From Bacillus nitratireducens (GTDB lineage: Bacteria; Bacillota; Bacilli; Bacillales; Bacillaceae_G): 64,000 bases of DNA. The first letter of the stretch is position 1; every line of letters starts with the position of its first letter. The notes under the pieces are model-generated. The model ran no database searches. It had not been told where the DNA came from and saw only the letters and a list, made by a program, of their open reading frames with translations. This document shows, piece by piece, positions 1 to 10,600 of the stretch. The translations under genes were made by a program, and so were the position numbers. The DNA is taken from positions 62,001 through 126,000 of the forward strand of contig NZ_MAOC01000078.1 of the NCBI RefSeq assembly GCF_001884135.1, given 5' to 3'.

Positions 1-182
1 ATATCGTACACCTTCTCAAGGCATTCACTTCCTCTTTCAATACACTCTAACATAGTAATCGGGATCGTAACCTTTTCCCCTTTTTGTCTTTGCGCTTCTC
101 TTAAATGTAAGACTCTATCTTCCTCTTCAACCACAATACCTACAAATACCTTTTCTTCTTTCTTAGCCGTTACAAAACGCAA
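1..182 (-). CDS. Fumarylacetoacetate hydrolase (FAH) family protein, N-terminal part only
   Basis: The gene runs off the left edge, so only about 60 N-terminal residues are visible. They begin LRFVTAKKEEKVFVGIV and continue with a small beta-rich segment followed by PITMLECIERG, which fits the N-terminal domain of FAH-family hydrolases/isomerases. The start is taken as TTG at 182 because AGGATGGAGAG lies about eight bases upstream; an in-frame GTG at 191 would sit directly on that Shine-Dalgarno sequence. FAH-family enzymes act on acyl-pyruvate type substrates, but the metal ligands and active site are outside the window, so the substrate cannot be inferred. It is transcribed away from the Spo0E-like gene. 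Confidence 0.6.
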   Translation of the reverse strand, partial: MRFVTAKKEEKVFVGIVVEEEDRVLHLREAQRQKGEKVTIPITMLECIERGSECLEKVYD

Positions 183-428
183 TATTTCCACTCTCCATCC
201 TAAAACTCATACCCTTTAATTGTATTCGCATCCTTAAGAAAAAAACCTTCTTATACACGCCAATTTTTACAATATTCACCCATAATTATATTTGTTCCTC
301 ATCCGTTATTTGACATAAAATGTAGAAATTATACTTTTTTTAGCGAAGACGTTTCTTTTTTATGGGATTTTTGTATAATATGTACTACATATATACATAA
401 AATTTATGGAGAGATGGAGCCGATTTCA

Positions 429-608
429 ATGTTTGAGCAAGCTATCGAAAAAAAACGCGAAAAAATGATCTATTTTGCTGAACGCTACGGAATGACTTCT
501 CAAAAAACAGTGGATTGTAGCCAAGAACTGGACAGGCTCTTAAATGTTGTTTGGCATATACACACAGATTGCACACACACTCAAATGTTCGAAACACATA
601 CGCAATAA
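429..608 (+). CDS. Spo0E-like sporulation regulatory protein (aspartyl-phosphate phosphatase)
   Basis: A 59-residue protein with the Spo0E signature SQELDRLLN at about residues 31-39, preceded by a helix (MFEQAIEKKREKMIYFAERYG). Spo0E-family proteins are small helical hairpins that dephosphorylate Spo0A~P and so delay sporulation. The S-Q-E-L-D core with its catalytic Asp is intact. ATG 429 is preferred over the in-frame ATG 414 because GGAG at 417-420 is well spaced from 429 only. The C-terminus is a His/Thr-rich tail (HIHTDCTHTQMFETHTQ), and the stop codon lies in the loop of the terminator hairpin. The gene is monocistronic just upstream of gerP. Confidence 0.75.
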   Translation: MFEQAIEKKREKMIYFAERYGMTSQKTVDCSQELDRLLNVVWHIHTDCTHTQMFETHTQ

Positions 609-625
609 CGTATGTGTTTCTTTTA
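591..625 (+). terminator. Rho-independent terminator of the Spo0E-like gene
   Basis: A 12-bp perfect stem, GAAACACATACG (591-602) with CGTATGTGTTTC (609-620), closes a 6-nt loop and is followed by TTTTATTTC. The upstream gene's TAA is inside the loop. Confidence 0.8.
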
Positions 626-637
626 TTTCAAAAAAAT

Positions 638-667
638 ACACATTTTATTGAAAACGCCCATACAATA
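638..667 (+). promoter_or_regulatory. SigK-type promoter of the gerP operon
   Basis: ACAC at 638-641 is followed after 17 bases by CATACAATA at 659-667. This matches the SigK pattern (AC-rich -35, CATAnnnTA -10) known to drive gerP in the mother cell. It lies about 40 bases before gerPA, past the terminator of the preceding gene. Confidence 0.75.
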
Positions 668-704
668 GTAGAAAAGAAAATTTTAAAAACGAAAGGTGTT
701 TTGT

Positions 705-926
705 ATGCCAGCTATGGTCGGACATATTCGTATCGTTAATATTGGATCAAGTGGTATTTTTCATATTGGAGATGTATTTGCGATTAGGCCTATTAGTTAT
801 TCACGCGCTTTTGCTGGGGCCGGCTCCTTTAATGTTGGGGATAACGTCTCTGTCTACAATTATCAAAGTTCAACGACTGTCAATGATTCAGATGTAATCG
901 ATCAAGCAATAATTGGTTCGAACTAA
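705..926 (+). CDS. gerPA: Spore germination protein GerPA
   Basis: A 73-residue protein starting MPAMVGHIRIVNIG, first gene of the six-gene gerP operon. GerP proteins are deposited in the spore coat and are needed for small germinants to reach receptors in the inner membrane. It is a paralogue of the last gene, gerPF: both share the MP(A/S)(M/V)VG start, a central GAGSFNVGD/GSGASNVGF block and an NDSDV/FDSDV end. ATG 705 follows AAAGGTG with six bases of spacing; the longer GTG frame at 696 overlaps that ribosome-binding site. Confidence 0.92.
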   Translation: MPAMVGHIRIVNIGSSGIFHIGDVFAIRPISYSRAFAGAGSFNVGDNVSVYNYQSSTTVNDSDVIDQAIIGSN

Positions 927-940
927 AGGAGGCGATTGCT

Positions 941-1147
941 TTGAATTTTTATGTGAACCAAAGTATCATCATTAACAGCATTAAAATCGATAGCATTACG
1001 ACCTCTTCCGTTTTTCAAATTGGAACTGCAGGTAGTATTAAGGCTCTTTCTAAATTCTCAAATACTGGCGGATTTACAGAACCTCTTCGCCCTTTACATG
1101 CGAAAGGACAAATTATTTCCATTAAGCCTTCAACTAGTTCTTCTTAG
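941..1147 (+). CDS. gerPB: Spore germination protein GerPB
   Basis: A 68-residue protein starting at a TTG codon, chosen because a full AAAGGAGG (925-932) sits eight bases upstream and the product is then MNFYVNQSIIINSIKID. It contains the GerPB-type SSVFQIGTAGSIKALSKF segment and a Ser/Thr-rich tail. It acts with the other GerP proteins in coat permeability. It lies 14 bases after gerPA and shares the VFQIG core with gerPE, suggesting that the small GerP proteins arose by duplication. Confidence 0.9.
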   Translation: MNFYVNQSIIINSIKIDSITTSSVFQIGTAGSIKALSKFSNTGGFTEPLRPLHAKGQIISIKPSTSSS

Positions 1148-1211
1148 ACCAGCATTATCATAAATATATAGCAGTAATATACCCTCCCTATTGAAAAGGA
1201 GGTTTCACAAA

Positions 1212-1826
1212 ATGAATCAAGATATATATACTTATCTAAACCAACTTCAGCAAGCTCTTCAAATACAGCAGCAAACTATTCTAAATCTTGAAGAACAAGT
1301 TCGCCTACTACAAGAAGAGCTTAATGAGTTAAAAAGTCGTCCCTCCTCTTCTATAGGAAAAGTGGAATATAAATTCGATCAATTAAAAGTAGAAAATTTA
1401 AACGGTACTTTAAATATTGGCTTGAATCCATTTTCAACAAAAGGACAACAAATTGAAGATTTTCAAGTGGATACAGAAACATTAAAAGTAAATCCTGAAA
1501 CAGAAACAAATCCAGACTTTTATCAAGGTATCCTTCAAGAAATGCATCGCTATTTAGATGAAGAAGCATATAGTCGAATTCTCCATTTTGAACAAGAAGA
1601 GAGAACGCCGCTTGATGAGATGTATCGACAAATGATGGTGGATGACATAAAAAAACAGATGGAACATAGACTTCCGTACTATTTATCACAAGTTCAATCG
1701 TATGAGGGTATTTCCACAGATCCCGATTATTTACGAGACATCATTATTCAAGCGATGAAACAAGATATTGACAAGGCGTTCCTTTCCTTTATTCAACACA
1801 TACCGGGCAATTTCCGAAAGGAGTGA
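1212..1826 (+). CDS. gerPC: Spore germination protein GerPC
   Basis: At 204 residues this is the largest member of the operon. Residues 1-45 (MNQDIYTYLNQLQQALQIQQ onward) form a Gln/Leu-rich coiled coil, followed by a beta segment (KVENLNGTLNIGLNPF) resembling the GerPA/GerPF fold and an acidic helical C-terminal half. Length and architecture are typical of GerPC. ATG 1212 is selected because AAAGGAGG (1195-1202) precedes it; the in-frame TTG at 1191 lies upstream of that site. It is essential for GerP function in Bacillus and probably a structural partner of the small GerP proteins. Confidence 0.9.
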   Translation: MNQDIYTYLNQLQQALQIQQQTILNLEEQVRLLQEELNELKSRPSSSIGKVEYKFDQLKVENLNGTLNIGLNPFSTKGQQIEDFQVDTETLKVNPETETNPDFYQGILQEMHRYLDEEAYSRILHFEQEERTPLDEMYRQMMVDDIKKQMEHRLPYYLSQVQSYEGISTDPDYLRDIIIQAMKQDIDKAFLSFIQHIPGNFRKE

Positions 1827-1832
1827 GTATGT

Positions 1833-2027
1833 ATGAATTTAAATGTTGTAAACCGCGAGTTAAAAGTAGGCCAGATTAAAATGAACGGGGTTTCTTCTTC
1901 TGCATTATTTTTAATTGGAGATGCAAACCTTCTCATCCTTTCTTCTATTCTTGATACGCCATTCGAATCCGTTACAGAGGGACCATTTGTACCATTAGTA
2001 ACAGATGTCCCTCCGACTCCAGGTTGA
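1833..2027 (+). CDS. gerPD: Spore germination protein GerPD
   Basis: A 64-residue protein, MNLNVVNRELKVGQIKMNG, with the family core SSSALFLIGDANLLILSS and a Pro-rich end (TDVPPTPG). It starts seven bases after gerPC, and its Shine-Dalgarno (AAAGGAG, 1818-1824) overlaps the end of gerPC, so the two are translationally close. It shares the (L/V)F-x-(I/A)G(D/T)A motif with gerPB and gerPE. The role is coat permeability to germinants. Confidence 0.9.
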   Translation: MNLNVVNRELKVGQIKMNGVSSSALFLIGDANLLILSSILDTPFESVTEGPFVPLVTDVPPTPG

Positions 2028-2041
2028 GGAGAGGAAAAATT

Positions 2042-2428
2042 ATGCTCCGTCATACTTCAATTGTACAAAATGTTTCTATCATTTCTATGGGGGTTGCAGC
2101 TGTCTTCCAGGCCGGGGATGCTAATCAAATAGAATTAAAAAATAGAGCGCTTATCGTTCATCGAGAAATCCCTTGTTATATAAAAGGTGAAGGTCGTTTT
2201 AATGCGTTTGAAATCTTTACAGATGAACACATTACAATTCCAAAGCGAACAACAGATGTAAAAATGAATATTGTAAATGAGTGCCCTTTCATTGAAGTAA
2301 ATGATGTTCACTTGCGAACAATTTTAAATTCCGCGTGCTTCCAAATTGGCAATGTTGACTATGTTTTTAATAATTCTCGTACGCTACAAATCCGCCAATT
2401 TATTACTGATGAACCTTCCTCTAAATAA
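2042..2428 (+). CDS. gerPE: Spore germination protein GerPE
   Basis: A 128-residue protein beginning MLRHTSIVQNVSIISMGVAA with the family core AAVFQAGDANQIELKNRAL. A second FQIGNVDYVFNN copy near the C-terminus suggests an internal repeat of the GerP fold. ATG 2042 is chosen after GAGGAGAGG (2025-2033); the alternative TTG at 2024 overlaps the gerPD stop. It belongs to the gerP operon and the spore coat. Confidence 0.9.
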   Translation: MLRHTSIVQNVSIISMGVAAVFQAGDANQIELKNRALIVHREIPCYIKGEGRFNAFEIFTDEHITIPKRTTDVKMNIVNECPFIEVNDVHLRTILNSACFQIGNVDYVFNNSRTLQIRQFITDEPSSK

Positions 2429-2470
2429 TTCATATAGTAATTAAAAAGCTTAGTAAAGTAGGTGGATGGT

Positions 2471-2686
2471 ATGCCCTCGGTTGTAGGAAATCTCGTCGTT
2501 CAAAACAGTAACGGTTCTTTCAACTTAGGAGATTTTTATAACGTGTCTCCGAAAGAAAATACGAAAGCTTATAACGGGTCTGGAGCTTCCAATGTCGGAT
2601 TTGTCGTCAACACTTTTAACGGCGTTAGTGCAACAAATACATTCGATTCGGACGTTGCAGACCAAGATCAAATTGGAACAGCGTAA
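2471..2686 (+). CDS. gerPF: Spore germination protein GerPF
   Basis: The last gerP gene, 71 residues, starting MPSVVGNLVVQNSNGSFNLG. It is paralogous to GerPA throughout and ends FDSDVADQDQIGTA. ATG 2471 follows a weak GGTGG (2461-2465); the upstream GTG at 2462 would overlap it. The 42-base gap after gerPE is the longest in the operon apart from gerPB-gerPC (64 bases). A strong terminator follows directly. Confidence 0.92.
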   Translation: MPSVVGNLVVQNSNGSFNLGDFYNVSPKENTKAYNGSGASNVGFVVNTFNGVSATNTFDSDVADQDQIGTA

Positions 2687-2688
2687 AA

Positions 2689-2741
2689 AAGAAACAGCTT
2701 TAGCTCTATTTTGTGTAGAGCTAGGGCTGTTTCTTCTATTT
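2689..2741 (+). terminator. Terminator of the gerP operon
   Basis: AAGAAACAGC...TAGCTCTA (2689-2708) pairs with TAGAGCTA...GCTGTTTCTT (2715-2734) and is followed by CTATTTTTA. The T-run reaches the stop codon of the convergent AlkD-like gene at 2742. Confidence 0.85.
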
Positions 2742-3449
2742 TTAGCATCTTACATATTTACGTTTGAATCCGAGTCTTCCTCTATCAAGTTCTTTATGAA
2801 TACTTTCGTAAGCATTTAGAAAGCTGCTTTTCTTGTTGTCCCGTTTTAGCTCCACTATGCCTACTTCCTTTGCCGTTTCAACTGCCTTTTCATGTAGCGG
2901 CACATATGAAATCCCCACGGTGTTTAGAAAATTATTCATAGCGGATTTCGTACGTTCTGGCGCATCGTGAATTGTATTTTTCACAACTTCTAGCATATTG
3001 GCAATCTTACTTTCGGAAAATTCATGGTCTTTTCGATTCCCTAAAAGCCAGCAGTAGCAACTCCAACCCGCTGACATTCTTAGTTCGTCACCACTTGCAA
3101 TCCATTTATCAGCCACGTCTTGTGCAAACTCTGACTCTGATAAAGTTACTGCCACCACATAATCGGATAGCATATAAAAGTACGCCCCATCCATCCAACG
3201 ATCAAAATCCGATTCGTTCATAGTTTTTGGATCTGCAATAATGCCTGCAAAGTACATCGCATCATAGTTACCTGTAGCATAAAGCTCTTCAGCTAAACTT
3301 TGATTGATTTTTATTTTCTTCGCAATTGGTTTCATAGCACCTGTTGCTACACCAAAAAGTGGCTCCTTTGCACCATTGGATATGTATATTTTTTTAGTCC
3401 GCTCCTTGCCGAGAGTTTCAAGCTCTTGCATTACTGTTTCGAAATCCAT
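2742..3449 (-). CDS. DNA alkylation repair protein, AlkD-like HEAT-repeat family
   Basis: At 235 residues this matches the size of the AlkD-type DNA glycosylase family, which excises cationic alkylated bases such as 3- and 7-methylpurines using a superhelix of HEAT-like repeats. It starts MDFETVMQELETLGKERTKK, a typical N-terminus, with helical repeats throughout and an aromatic/acidic stretch (DRWMDGAYFYMLSDYV) in the region expected to line the DNA groove. B. cereus encodes several paralogues of this family; I cannot confirm which one this is or whether all catalytic residues are kept. It is convergent with gerP. The family is clear; activity is inferred. Confidence 0.75.
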   Translation of the reverse strand: MDFETVMQELETLGKERTKKIYISNGAKEPLFGVATGAMKPIAKKIKINQSLAEELYATGNYDAMYFAGIIADPKTMNESDFDRWMDGAYFYMLSDYVVAVTLSESEFAQDVADKWIASGDELRMSAGWSCYCWLLGNRKDHEFSESKIANMLEVVKNTIHDAPERTKSAMNNFLNTVGISYVPLHEKAVETAKEVGIVELKRDNKKSSFLNAYESIHKELDRGRLGFKRKYVRC

Positions 3450-3599
3450 AGTATTGCACTTCCTTTCTTACTATTATAATCAATTCACTTATATTCTTTA
3501 TCAAGTTCTCTACACTTCATAAATTCATCTGTTAAAGCGTTTTGTCCATCGATTTAAGATTTTCAAAATGAGATTTCGTTATATGAGTTTAGTTTTTCT

Positions 3600-3878
3600 T
3601 TATTTAAATGATAATCCCTTATCTGCTAAAGCCGCTCTCAATTTAGGTAAAGATGCTGGCCCTATACCGTGCAGTTTCAAAATTTCTTTTTCACTATACT
3701 TTGAAAGTTCTGCTTCAGTCGTTATTCCATGGTGCTCTAACGCTCGCCTTGCTGGTGCTGAAAGCAGAGAAAGAAAGCCTTCTTTTGGCTTTCTCTCTTT
3801 CTCACAGGTTGGGCAAGTTGGACAATCGCTACTTTTGTAGTACTCGTGTCCTTGATCACAGGTTCTTAACGTCGCCAT
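3600..3878 (-). CDS. Small protein with zinc ribbon and RNAP alpha-CTD-like helix-hairpin-helix domain
   Basis: A 92-residue protein. Residues 7-25 carry CDQGHEYYKSSDCPTCPTC, with Cys and His spaced like a small zinc-binding knuckle. Residues 38-90 (LLSAPARRALEHHGI then LKLHGIGPASLPKLRAAL) form a helix-hairpin-helix domain with the LHGIGPxSLxxLR signature, similar to the C-terminal domain of RNA polymerase alpha. It probably binds nucleic acid or protein; the function is unknown. It lies 23 bases beyond the end of addA with the same orientation, so it is likely co-transcribed with addBA. Confidence 0.7.
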   Translation of the reverse strand: MATLRTCDQGHEYYKSSDCPTCPTCEKERKPKEGFLSLLSAPARRALEHHGITTEAELSKYSEKEILKLHGIGPASLPKLRAALADKGLSFK

Positions 3879-3901
3879 AATCCATAACCCCTCTCTAAGC
3901 T

Positions 3902-6900
3902 CTATTCCTCAATATTTACAACATGATTCCCATCAAAGAAGTATAAACACTTCTCTTTCACAGGATGTTTTAAGCTTTTCTCTAGTGCTTTTGCATATAG
4001 TGAAAGCTGTACTTTGTATCGGTCTTCTAAAGTTGGTTTCGCTTGATCAAATCCGCCTGGAAACTTTCCTTCAATCGTATCTGTTTTAAAGTCGATTAAA
4101 GTAATTCCGTTTTCCTCTTCGATCATACAGTCGATAACCCCTTGGACAAGTATTGATTCGCCTTTCTTCCCTTGCCAATCTTGATACGCTTCTTCTGCTG
4201 AAAGCATCATCGTAAATGGTACTTCGCGCTCAACACTTTTTGCTGCTAATACCCTTTTACCTAAGTCACTGTCAAAGAATGAAATTACCTTTTCAATCGC
4301 TATTTCTTCAGCTTGTTCAAATGTTAATAGTTCTTTATTTACCATTCTTGCAATTTGTTCTTGAAGAACTTCAATCGTAATTGGTTTCTTCAAATCTACA
4401 TGCTGCATAACGGCATGGACTGCTGTCCCTCGCTCTGCGTACGTTAATCCTTTTTTCTCCATAAAGCGCGGACGTGTTTTAATTGGTGCACGAAGTTTTT
4501 TAATAAAGGCATTATCGCTACCTTCTTCAGATTGATAATTTCTCTTTATTTCTGTAACAGATTGTTTCGCACGGTGCGATGTTGCGTCCTCATGCCCGTA
4601 TTCCCACATTAATCTATCGTACACTTCTTCTTTCCGTTCACTTTCTAATGGAACAGCCTTTTTCTCACGAAGCGCTTCTAACAATTCTTGTTTCTCTTCT
4701 TGAACTGGTTCTGGTGCAAGCAAATCTTTTCCGTCAACAACTTCTACTTTCCAGCTAGTGTCATACTCATAAATGTCGACTGGAATATTTCCTTGTCCTA
4801 ATTCAAGAAGCATTTCACTATCACGATGTCTATATAATGAAGGTGCAATCCAGTCTAAATAGCAAGACGCTCCGGCACGTATATGGTCTGGTAATAACCA
4901 TTCACCATGCTCTCTTGCATCGAGCCATTTTTCCATTTCCTTATTTGCATCTTTAACTGTTCCGATTAAAATTAACTTCTCTTTTGCACGCGTTAACGCT
5001 ACGTATAGTACGCGCATTTCTTCCGCAATTAATTCCATCTTCATTTTACGCTTAATCGCTAGTTGCGATAATGTCGTATATTTAATTCGTTTACGAGGAT
5101 CGATAAATTGTGAACCGAAACCGAAATCTTTATGAAGTAAAAAACGCTTCATTAAATCTTGTGTATTAAAACGGCGACCAAGTCCAGCTACAAATACGAC
5201 TGGGAACTCTAGCCCTTTACTTTTATGAATCGTCATAATGCGAACAACGTCTTCTTGTTCACCGAGAGCTCTCGCCGTTCCCATATCATCTCCGCGTTCT
5301 AAAATACGCTCAATAAAACGTAAGAAGCGGAATAATCCTCTAAACGATGTTGCTTCATATTGTCTTGCGCGGTCATATAGTACGCGTAAGTTTGCCTGCC
5401 TTTGCTTTCCGGCTGGTAAACCGCCGACAAAGTCGTAATAGCCTGTCTCACCGTACACTTTCCAAATTAAATCGGAAAGGGATTGTTGTCGCGCAAATTC
5501 ACGCCACCCTTGCAGTAAGTTATAAAACCACTCTAATTTATCATGCAGTTCTTGTTCTTCTTCAAGCGGTGCTCCTTTTAAGAATGAACTCATCACTTCA
5601 TAAAATGAACCTTTCTTTCCATGAGCACGAAGCGTTGCAAGTTCTTCGTCGTTTAGTCCAACGATCGGTGAACGAAGTACAGCTGCAAGCGGAATATCTT
5701 GCATCGGATTATCAATAACACGGAATACGTTCATCATAATATTTACTTCTGTCGCTTCAAAGTAACCAGTCGCAAGGTCAGCATATACCGGAATTCCTTG
5801 TAATTTTAACTCTTCCATAATTTGCGGCGCCCACGGCATGGAGCGAAGTAAAATAACGAAATCACGGTATTGTACTTGGCGCATACTATCAGTTTTACGA
5901 TCATACACTTCATAACCTGAATCGACCATCGCTTTAATACGCTGCGCCATAAGACGAGCTTCAAGCTGCGCTTTTTCTACTTCGGCACCTTCTTCTCCGT
6001 CTTGCACTTCTTCTTCTGTTTGCTGAATACATAATAGCTCTGCCGCTACATCTTCACCTTCTGGATAGCTAGCACCTAGCTTTAATTCAGCGTCAGCATC
6101 ATAATCAATTTCTCCGACTTCTTCGCCCATAATTTGTTTGAAGATAAAGTTCGTACCAGCCAGTACTTCATGACGGCTACGGAAGTTTTTCGCTAAGTCA
6201 ATCTTCATTCCGCCGCCCGATCCTTCTTGTGTGAATCGTTTGTATTTCCCTAAAAACAGTCCTGGTTCTGCTAGTCGGAAACGATAAATTGACTGTTTCA
6301 CGTCACCTACCATGAACAAGTTACCTTCACTCTCAGAATCTTTCGTTACGAATTTAATAATTGATTCCTGTACGAAGTTCGTATCTTGATATTCGTCGAC
6401 TAGTACTTCAGCAAATTTATTACGATATTGAAGTGCTACTGCTGATGGCTTCATTTCACCGTCTTCACTTTGCTCACTTAAAATTTGCAAACAGAAATGC
6501 TCTAAATCTGTGAAATCGACCATTCCTTTATCTCGCTTAATCGCTTGGAAACGCTCTGTAAATACTTTTACAAGCTTCACGAGTTTTTCTAATACAGGAT
6601 GCATATCTTGAAAATCTCGTAAGAAACTTTCAGGTCTGCGGCTAAATAGCTCTTCTTGTAATTTCTTCACTTCATCTTTCGCTTTATTACGAAGAGAATC
6701 TACTTGTTTTACAACATCTTCGTTGTAATCACTTTTCTTAATACGCTTTAGCGTTTGCCACGATACGTTTTGCATCGCTTCATACACACTTGTCCACGAC
6801 TCACAAGCAGCCGATGACAACGTTCCAAGTAAAACTGCATCTGCTTGCAGGGTTTCAACGCGGGGCGCCGGACCGTCAGGAAGCATTGCGAGTTCAGTCG

Positions 6901-7627
6901 CTTTACGAATATGCTCTTCCGCTGTTTCCAGCTGGAATTTCACATCTTCTAATAAGTAAGAAGCGTACACTAAATCTTCAATCGTCTTTCCTTCAACATC
7001 GTATGCTTCTACTAATTTATCAAGCCATTTTTCCGGGTTTGGATGTGCTCTTGATTCTGTATGAAGCGCTAAAATCATTCGTTGTAAGTCATCGTCACTA
7101 CGGTCACTCGTATAACGATCAACTAATTCAAAGAAAATACTATTATCTTCGATTCCATACTCTTCTTCTAATATGTCATCTAGCACTTCTTCTTTTAACA
7201 ATTCATTTTCTGTTTGGTTCGCAATACGGAAACGAGGATCGACATCAAGCATGTAGTAGTATCCTCTAATCACTTGTAAACAAAATGAATGAATGGTAGA
7301 AATGGAAGCTTTATTTAATAAGCTAAGCTGCTTTCTTATATGCTGCGATCCTGGTCCATCAATTAATACTTTTTCTAACGCTTCCCCAATTCTGTTTTTC
7401 ATCTCTTGCGCTGCTGCATTCGTAAATGTTACAACGAGCAGGCGGTCGACATCGACTGGATTTTCCTCACTTATAATCTTTTTAATAATCCGTTCAACTA
7501 ATACTGCTGTTTTCCCTGATCCAGCTGCTGCTGCGACTAAAATATCACGTCCGTTCGCTACAACTGCTTTCCACTGGTCATCTGTCCATTGACTACCTTC
7601 TGGTTTTTTAGGCCAATTTTCTATCAT
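3902..7627 (-). CDS. addA: ATP-dependent helicase/nuclease subunit AddA
   Basis: A 1241-residue subunit of the AddAB helicase-nuclease that resects double-strand ends for RecA-dependent repair. It has a UvrD-type superfamily 1 helicase with Walker A AAGSGKT (Lys39), DEYQDTN (Walker B region), [11 protein letters not shown] and the C-terminal helicase motif [11 protein letters not shown] RecB-family nuclease domain with LIDFKTD lies near residue 1170. Length is full for the family. The start ATG overlaps the addB stop (ATGA, 7624-7627), the usual coupling of this pair. A 23-base gap leads to the small HhH gene. Confidence 0.96.
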   Translation of the reverse strand: MIENWPKKPEGSQWTDDQWKAVVANGRDILVAAAAGSGKTAVLVERIIKKIISEENPVDVDRLLVVTFTNAAAQEMKNRIGEALEKVLIDGPGSQHIRKQLSLLNKASISTIHSFCLQVIRGYYYMLDVDPRFRIANQTENELLKEEVLDDILEEEYGIEDNSIFFELVDRYTSDRSDDDLQRMILALHTESRAHPNPEKWLDKLVEAYDVEGKTIEDLVYASYLLEDVKFQLETAEEHIRKATELAMLPDGPAPRVETLQADAVLLGTLSSAACESWTSVYEAMQNVSWQTLKRIKKSDYNEDVVKQVDSLRNKAKDEVKKLQEELFSRRPESFLRDFQDMHPVLEKLVKLVKVFTERFQAIKRDKGMVDFTDLEHFCLQILSEQSEDGEMKPSAVALQYRNKFAEVLVDEYQDTNFVQESIIKFVTKDSESEGNLFMVGDVKQSIYRFRLAEPGLFLGKYKRFTQEGSGGGMKIDLAKNFRSRHEVLAGTNFIFKQIMGEEVGEIDYDADAELKLGASYPEGEDVAAELLCIQQTEEEVQDGEEGAEVEKAQLEARLMAQRIKAMVDSGYEVYDRKTDSMRQVQYRDFVILLRSMPWAPQIMEELKLQGIPVYADLATGYFEATEVNIMMNVFRVIDNPMQDIPLAAVLRSPIVGLNDEELATLRAHGKKGSFYEVMSSFLKGAPLEEEQELHDKLEWFYNLLQGWREFARQQSLSDLIWKVYGETGYYDFVGGLPAGKQRQANLRVLYDRARQYEATSFRGLFRFLRFIERILERGDDMGTARALGEQEDVVRIMTIHKSKGLEFPVVFVAGLGRRFNTQDLMKRFLLHKDFGFGSQFIDPRKRIKYTTLSQLAIKRKMKMELIAEEMRVLYVALTRAKEKLILIGTVKDANKEMEKWLDAREHGEWLLPDHIRAGASCYLDWIAPSLYRHRDSEMLLELGQGNIPVDIYEYDTSWKVEVVDGKDLLAPEPVQEEKQELLEALREKKAVPLESERKEEVYDRLMWEYGHEDATSHRAKQSVTEIKRNYQSEEGSDNAFIKKLRAPIKTRPRFMEKKGLTYAERGTAVHAVMQHVDLKKPITIEVLQEQIARMVNKELLTFEQAEEIAIEKVISFFDSDLGKRVLAAKSVEREVPFTMMLSAEEAYQDWQGKKGESILVQGVIDCMIEEENGITLIDFKTDTIEGKFPGGFDQAKPTLEDRYKVQLSLYAKALEKSLKHPVKEKCLYFFDGNHVVNIEE

Positions 7628-10600
7628 TCTCCGCCAACCTCCTCTCTAATTTTCTCCATTGCTTCGCTATCTTTCATATCTTTTAACGTACGGAATTGAT
7701 TATCTTCAAGTGATTCATCAAACTGACAAACAGATTTAAAGTTACAGAACGTACAAGCCGCTTTATTCCCCTTTTTGTAAGGAGCAATATCGATAACACC
7801 TTCTGTGATGTCTTTTCCGATATTTTCAAACGAGTGGTGTACATATTTTTGAAGTACGTTAAATTCTTGTTCACTTGCAATGCTAGAACGCGCACTAAAA
7901 CTACCATCTTTTTTCAGACCAGCAGAAATAATATCAGAGCTTCCTGTTGAAAGTTTATTATCCATTAAACGAACAACGTCAGCATCTCCTAGTACGAGCC
8001 CTTTCATTTTAAATTTCTTTAAAATTTCTTTCTCAATTTCTTCTTCAGATGCATCGCCTTTCATCTCAACAATCGGGTTATGAATATGGAAATACAATAC
8101 ACCCGCCGGTGATGCAGTGCCACCCTTTTTCATCCACGTATGTGCATTTGAAGTAACAACATCTAAATACGTTAACATTTGAAGCGCGAGTCCGTAATAC
8201 ACTTCTGTTAAATCTAACGCTTTCGAACTTGATTTATAGTCAATAATACGAAGGAACGTACCACTCTCATCTTCCGCCTTATCAACACGGTCAATACGGC
8301 CCACTACTTCCATCTTCACACCATTTGGCAACGCAAATTCCATTGGCGGAAGCGATCCAGTCCCGCCCATACCGAACGGTACCTCTAAATCAACTGGTAC
8401 AAAACCACTAGACTTCGCATGTTCACGAAGAATAAGTGATGTACGGAAAATGATTTGTTGTAGTTTTTGTTTTAAATAGAAATGACGGTTTGAACTTAAT
8501 AAAATTTGTCTTTGTAATAATGGTGCAATTTCTTCTATTACTAAAGTAGAAAGATGCTCACACTCTTTTATTGATAAATCTGCCCAAGTACGGTTTTCAC
8601 GTAATAGCCTGTCTGCAATTCTTTTCAGCGCTGCATGGAATAGTTCACCGATATCTGGCGCATCAAGTTTGAAAATATCACGCTCTCTTAGCGATAAACC
8701 GTGCTGCGCGAAATGAGCGTACGCACAACGGTTAAATAATTCCATACGAGAAACGCTTCCCTTAATTGTATCTCCATATAAATCCCTACTTACAGCTGTA
8801 CTTAATTTCTGTGCACGATTTCGGTAGAATAAACTTGATAACACACGGCTACTTTTTTGCTTCCATTCATCGGAAGTAACGTAGAAGTTATATACATCCC
8901 ACCAAAAGTCTAAATTACCTTCAAATCCGTATCGCTTCCATGTTTGCAGCTGCTGCATGACATAAGACAATGTCACTTCTGGCGTTGCTACGTATGAAAT
9001 TTGTTCCGAACGTGATAAGTCATTTACGTCATTTGTAATAAATGATTCTTTCACATCAGGGAACATTCTTTTTATTTTCTTAATAAAGCTAGACGCAAGT
9101 AACGTCTTCCCTTCCTCATCTGCAAGCGGACAAGAAATGTATAACTTCTCAGATGCTCTCGTCACCATTTGATACATAACGAACTGTTCTTCTAATAAAG
9201 TTTGTCTTGTCGTTGGTGCTAATTCGATACCTGCAGCGGTGAGAACATTTCTTTCCTCATCAGAAAGCATACCTTCATCCATAGGCGCTGCTGGAATCAC
9301 ACCTTCGTTTACTCCAATAATGAACGTCGCTTTAATATCTGATAATCTAGAATGATCAATATTAGCAACTAACACTTGATCTAGTGACGGCGGAATGTTC
9401 GCAAATTGAAGTGCCTCAAGACCTGTCGACATAACCTCCGTGAACATAGATAGTGACATCTTCTCTTCGCCAAGCATCTCAACGAACGTATCAAGAAGAT
9501 TCATCACTTCTTCCCATACTTGTTCATGGTCTGTCGCAAATAAGAAATCTCCATTTTCTTCTGCACGAACACGTAATTCTTCTAGTTTTTTCGGAACGTC
9601 AAGCTCCTCTAAAAATAAATATACCGCTTCGCACATTTGCATAACTGTTCCAGCACGCTTCAGTCTTTTTTGCATACGAATAACTGGCGTTCTTACAACG
9701 TCGCGAAGTCGATTTATTTTCTCTTCCATTTCACGCTCACTGTCTGTTATCATTTCGCTCGCATCATCAAGAGAACGATAACGACGATACATCCACGGAT
9801 CTTCAGAAGTCCATCTCTTCCCTTGTACACCATACGCTAAACAGTAGTTTTCAAACTCATCCATCTCTTCGCGCATCGCTTCTTTTCTTACGTCTAATGG
9901 ATATAAAAGCTCTGTTTTCACGCAGCGGAACACTGCATCATAACGCCAATTCCCACTAATAATTTCTAATGCAGAACGAATGCATTCTACTAACGGATGA
10001 TGTGACATTGGGCGTTTTTCATCGATGAAATGCGGGATATTATAATCCGTAAATAACGTTCGCATTACGTCGTAATAACTTTCTCCATTACGAAGAAGGA
10101 CTGCGATATCTCGGTAACGATAGTCTTCATCCGCCACAAGTCTTCTAATTTCACGAGCTACACCTTCTACTTCAGCTCGTAAATTAGCTGCTGTACTGAT
10201 TGTCACACTCGCTTCACCATGAAATTTTTCATTTGGACGTGCTTCGTAGTGCGTTTCTAAATGTGCTAATGCTTGCGAATGAAAACGCGGCTGTTCCATC
10301 AGCGGAATTGTTTTTTCAATTTCTATTTTCTCTTCACGCGCTACTTGTTTTATTCGTTCATACGTTAACGTCGTTTCATAAAATAAATCTAGTTCATTCA
10401 CTGGCTGCGCTAACGTTTTTTCATCTATCGTTAATGTTATTGTTACTCTAGTTCCTAATTTCATTAACCCTCTAACAATTTCTAGCTCTTGAGGGGAAAA
10501 CGAATGGAATCCATCTATATAAATTTCCGCGCCTTTTACATACTCAGAGTCTGAAAGCTTCTCAATTAATAATTGTAAGTAGTCTTCTGAATCTAAATAT

